Assembly: GCA_905214615.1 (NCBI GenBank)
Contig: CAJMMX010000039.1
Location: 1-21,832, forward strand
Source of the DNA: an uncultured bacterium
Lineage (GTDB): Bacteria > Actinomycetota > Coriobacteriia > Coriobacteriales > Coriobacteriaceae
Reading direction: 5' to 3'
DNA: 21,832 bases
The notes below the pieces were generated by a model, which saw nothing but the letters and a program-made list of their open reading frames with translations, ran no database searches and was not told the DNA's origin. Of the stretch, positions 20,790-21,832 are shown in pieces. Both the position numbers and the translations under genes were made by a program. Each line of letters starts with the position of its first letter. Position 1 is the stretch's first letter.

Positions 20790-21767
20790 ATGTACCAGAC
20801 GCGTAAGATCGGTGTGGTCGGCCAGGGCCACGTAGGAGCACATGTCGCCAACAGCCTGCTCATGCAGGGCATTGCCGATGAGCTGTACCTGTGCGATATC
20901 AACGAGACCAAGGTGACATCCGAGGTCCAGGACCTGCGCGACTCCCTTTCGTTTGTCCCGTACAACACCAAGATCGTCAACTGCTACGACCACTACGAGG
21001 AGCTGGCCTGCTGCGACGTCATCGTCAACGCTGCCGGCAAGGTCGCGCTGGCCGCCGGCAACCGCGACGGTGAGCTGTTCTTTACCACCGACGCCGCCCG
21101 CACCTTTGCCAAGCGCATCGTCGACGCCGGCTTTGACGGCATCTTCGTGAGCATCTCCAACCCCTGCGACGTCGTGTGCACCGAGCTGTGGCACCTGACC
21201 GGCTACGATCCCAAGAAGATCATCGGCTCGGGCTGCGGCCTGGATTCCGCGCGCCTGCGCACCGAGATCTCCAAGAAGGTCGGTGTGAGCCCCAAGTCCA
21301 TCGACGCCTACATGATCGGCGAGCATGGCTTTAGCCAGCTGGCCGCCTTTAAGGCCGCAACCATCGCCGGCAAGAGCCTCAACGAGCTTCAGGCCGAAAA
21401 CCCCGACAAGTACGCCTTTGACCACATGGAGGTCGAGGAGCTCGCGCGCAAGGGCGGCTATGTGACCTACCAGGGCAAGCAGTGCACCGAGTACGCCGTC
21501 GCCAACTCCGCTGCGCGTGTCTGCGCCGCCGTGCTGCACAACGAGCACGCCGTGCTTTCGGCCTCTACGCTCATGACTGGCCAGTATGGCGAAGAGGGCA
21601 TCTTTACCTCCCTGCCGTGCGTGATCGGCGCCGAGGGCGTCGAGGAGGTCTACACGCTCGACCTTTCCGAGCACGAGCTCGAGGGCTTCCACAAGAGCTG
21701 CCAGCACATCCGCGACAACATCGCCCAGCTCGACTGGTGGGACGCCGAGGCGTACGACGCAAAGTAG
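20790..21767 (+). CDS. L-lactate/L-2-hydroxyacid dehydrogenase
   Basis: This 325-aa NAD-dependent enzyme of the lactate/malate dehydrogenase family interconverts a 2-keto acid and an L-2-hydroxy acid. GQGHVG (11-16) is the nucleotide-binding loop and D36 predicts NAD rather than NADP. Active-site candidates are R92 in the mobile loop, D152 and R155 in LDSARL, and H179 in GEHG. The loop GKVALAAGNRDGE and ARKGGYVTYQGK resemble L-2-hydroxyisocaproate dehydrogenase more than classical lactate dehydrogenase (from memory of that sequence), so the substrate may be branched. The ATG at 20790 has AAAGG upstream; an earlier ATG at 20751 overlaps the promoter. The last bases (about 21812-21832) look like the first arm of a terminator cut by the window edge. 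Confidence 0.93.
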   Translation: MYQTRKIGVVGQGHVGAHVANSLLMQGIADELYLCDINETKVTSEVQDLRDSLSFVPYNTKIVNCYDHYEELACCDVIVNAAGKVALAAGNRDGELFFTTDAARTFAKRIVDAGFDGIFVSISNPCDVVCTELWHLTGYDPKKIIGSGCGLDSARLRTEISKKVGVSPKSIDAYMIGEHGFSQLAAFKAATIAGKSLNELQAENPDKYAFDHMEVEELARKGGYVTYQGKQCTEYAVANSAARVCAAVLHNEHAVLSASTLMTGQYGEEGIFTSLPCVIGAEGVEEVYTLDLSEHELEGFHKSCQHIRDNIAQLDWWDAEAYDAK

Positions 21768-21832
21768 GCCGCTGGCTACCGCAACCTTGCGAATCTAAGC
21801 GCGATACTAAGCGGGCCGCGCCGGAAATCCCC

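Overview
The window looks like a chromosomal segment of a high-GC, anaerobic gut actinobacterium of the Coriobacteriia, most probably Collinsella. The grounds are strong G/C third-position bias, the gene mix (mannose-family PTS, L-2-hydroxyacid dehydrogenase, M16C peptidase), and several dispersed palindromic repeat families of a kind I associate with Collinsella. The genus is an inference from memory of the families; no rRNA or tRNA is present to confirm it.

Layout. Positions 1-144 hold a large imperfect inverted repeat. It is followed by a minus-strand nuclease-fold-like gene (202-1305), a plus-strand DUF5710-type gene with CxxC pairs (1623-2321), a 23-bp triplicated repeat, a small Cys-rich gene, and an HNH endonuclease (2872-3954). 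Positions 4108-7770 form a probable surface/c-di-GMP block: a TasA/camelysin-like secreted protein, an unknown 170-aa gene on the other strand, and a tight PilZ plus membrane-anchored TasA-like pair. An intergenic stretch (7771-8321) contains two dense ATCTCTC/GAGAGAT palindromic arrays.

Positions 8322-13059, all minus strand, carry a GntR/HutC regulator, PTS EIIA, EIIB, a SIS-domain FrlB/GfrF-like deglycase, EIIC and EIID. This is best read as uptake and cleavage of a glycated amine such as fructoselysine or glucoselysine. The sequence suggests two transcription units: a good terminator follows EIIB and a good promoter precedes the SIS gene. A divergent plus-strand 1010-aa M16C zinc peptidase follows (13541-16573). 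Next come a HicAB toxin-antitoxin pair bracketed by related hairpins, a 5-formyltetrahydrofolate cyclo-ligase, an AbiEi/DUF559-like nuclease-fold gene (minus), MetA (minus; Glu111 predicts acetyl-CoA use), and an L-2-hydroxyacid/L-lactate dehydrogenase (plus) ending near the window edge.

The most unusual signals are not protein genes. (1) Three intergenic clusters (13336-13450, 18057-18224, 19510-19602) each start with an inverted pair GAGCGTGGA...TCCACGCTC spanning exactly 64 bp, followed by direct copies at strictly alternating 29/22-bp steps. (2) The two nuclease-like genes, which share little sequence, carry the same upstream iterons (CTGACCAAATGC-type units ending in GCTTGACGG). This suggests common control and possibly one defence or competition gene family. 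(3) The ATCTCTC arrays include an exact 11-bp phase. No complete mobile element, CRISPR array, rRNA or tRNA was found.
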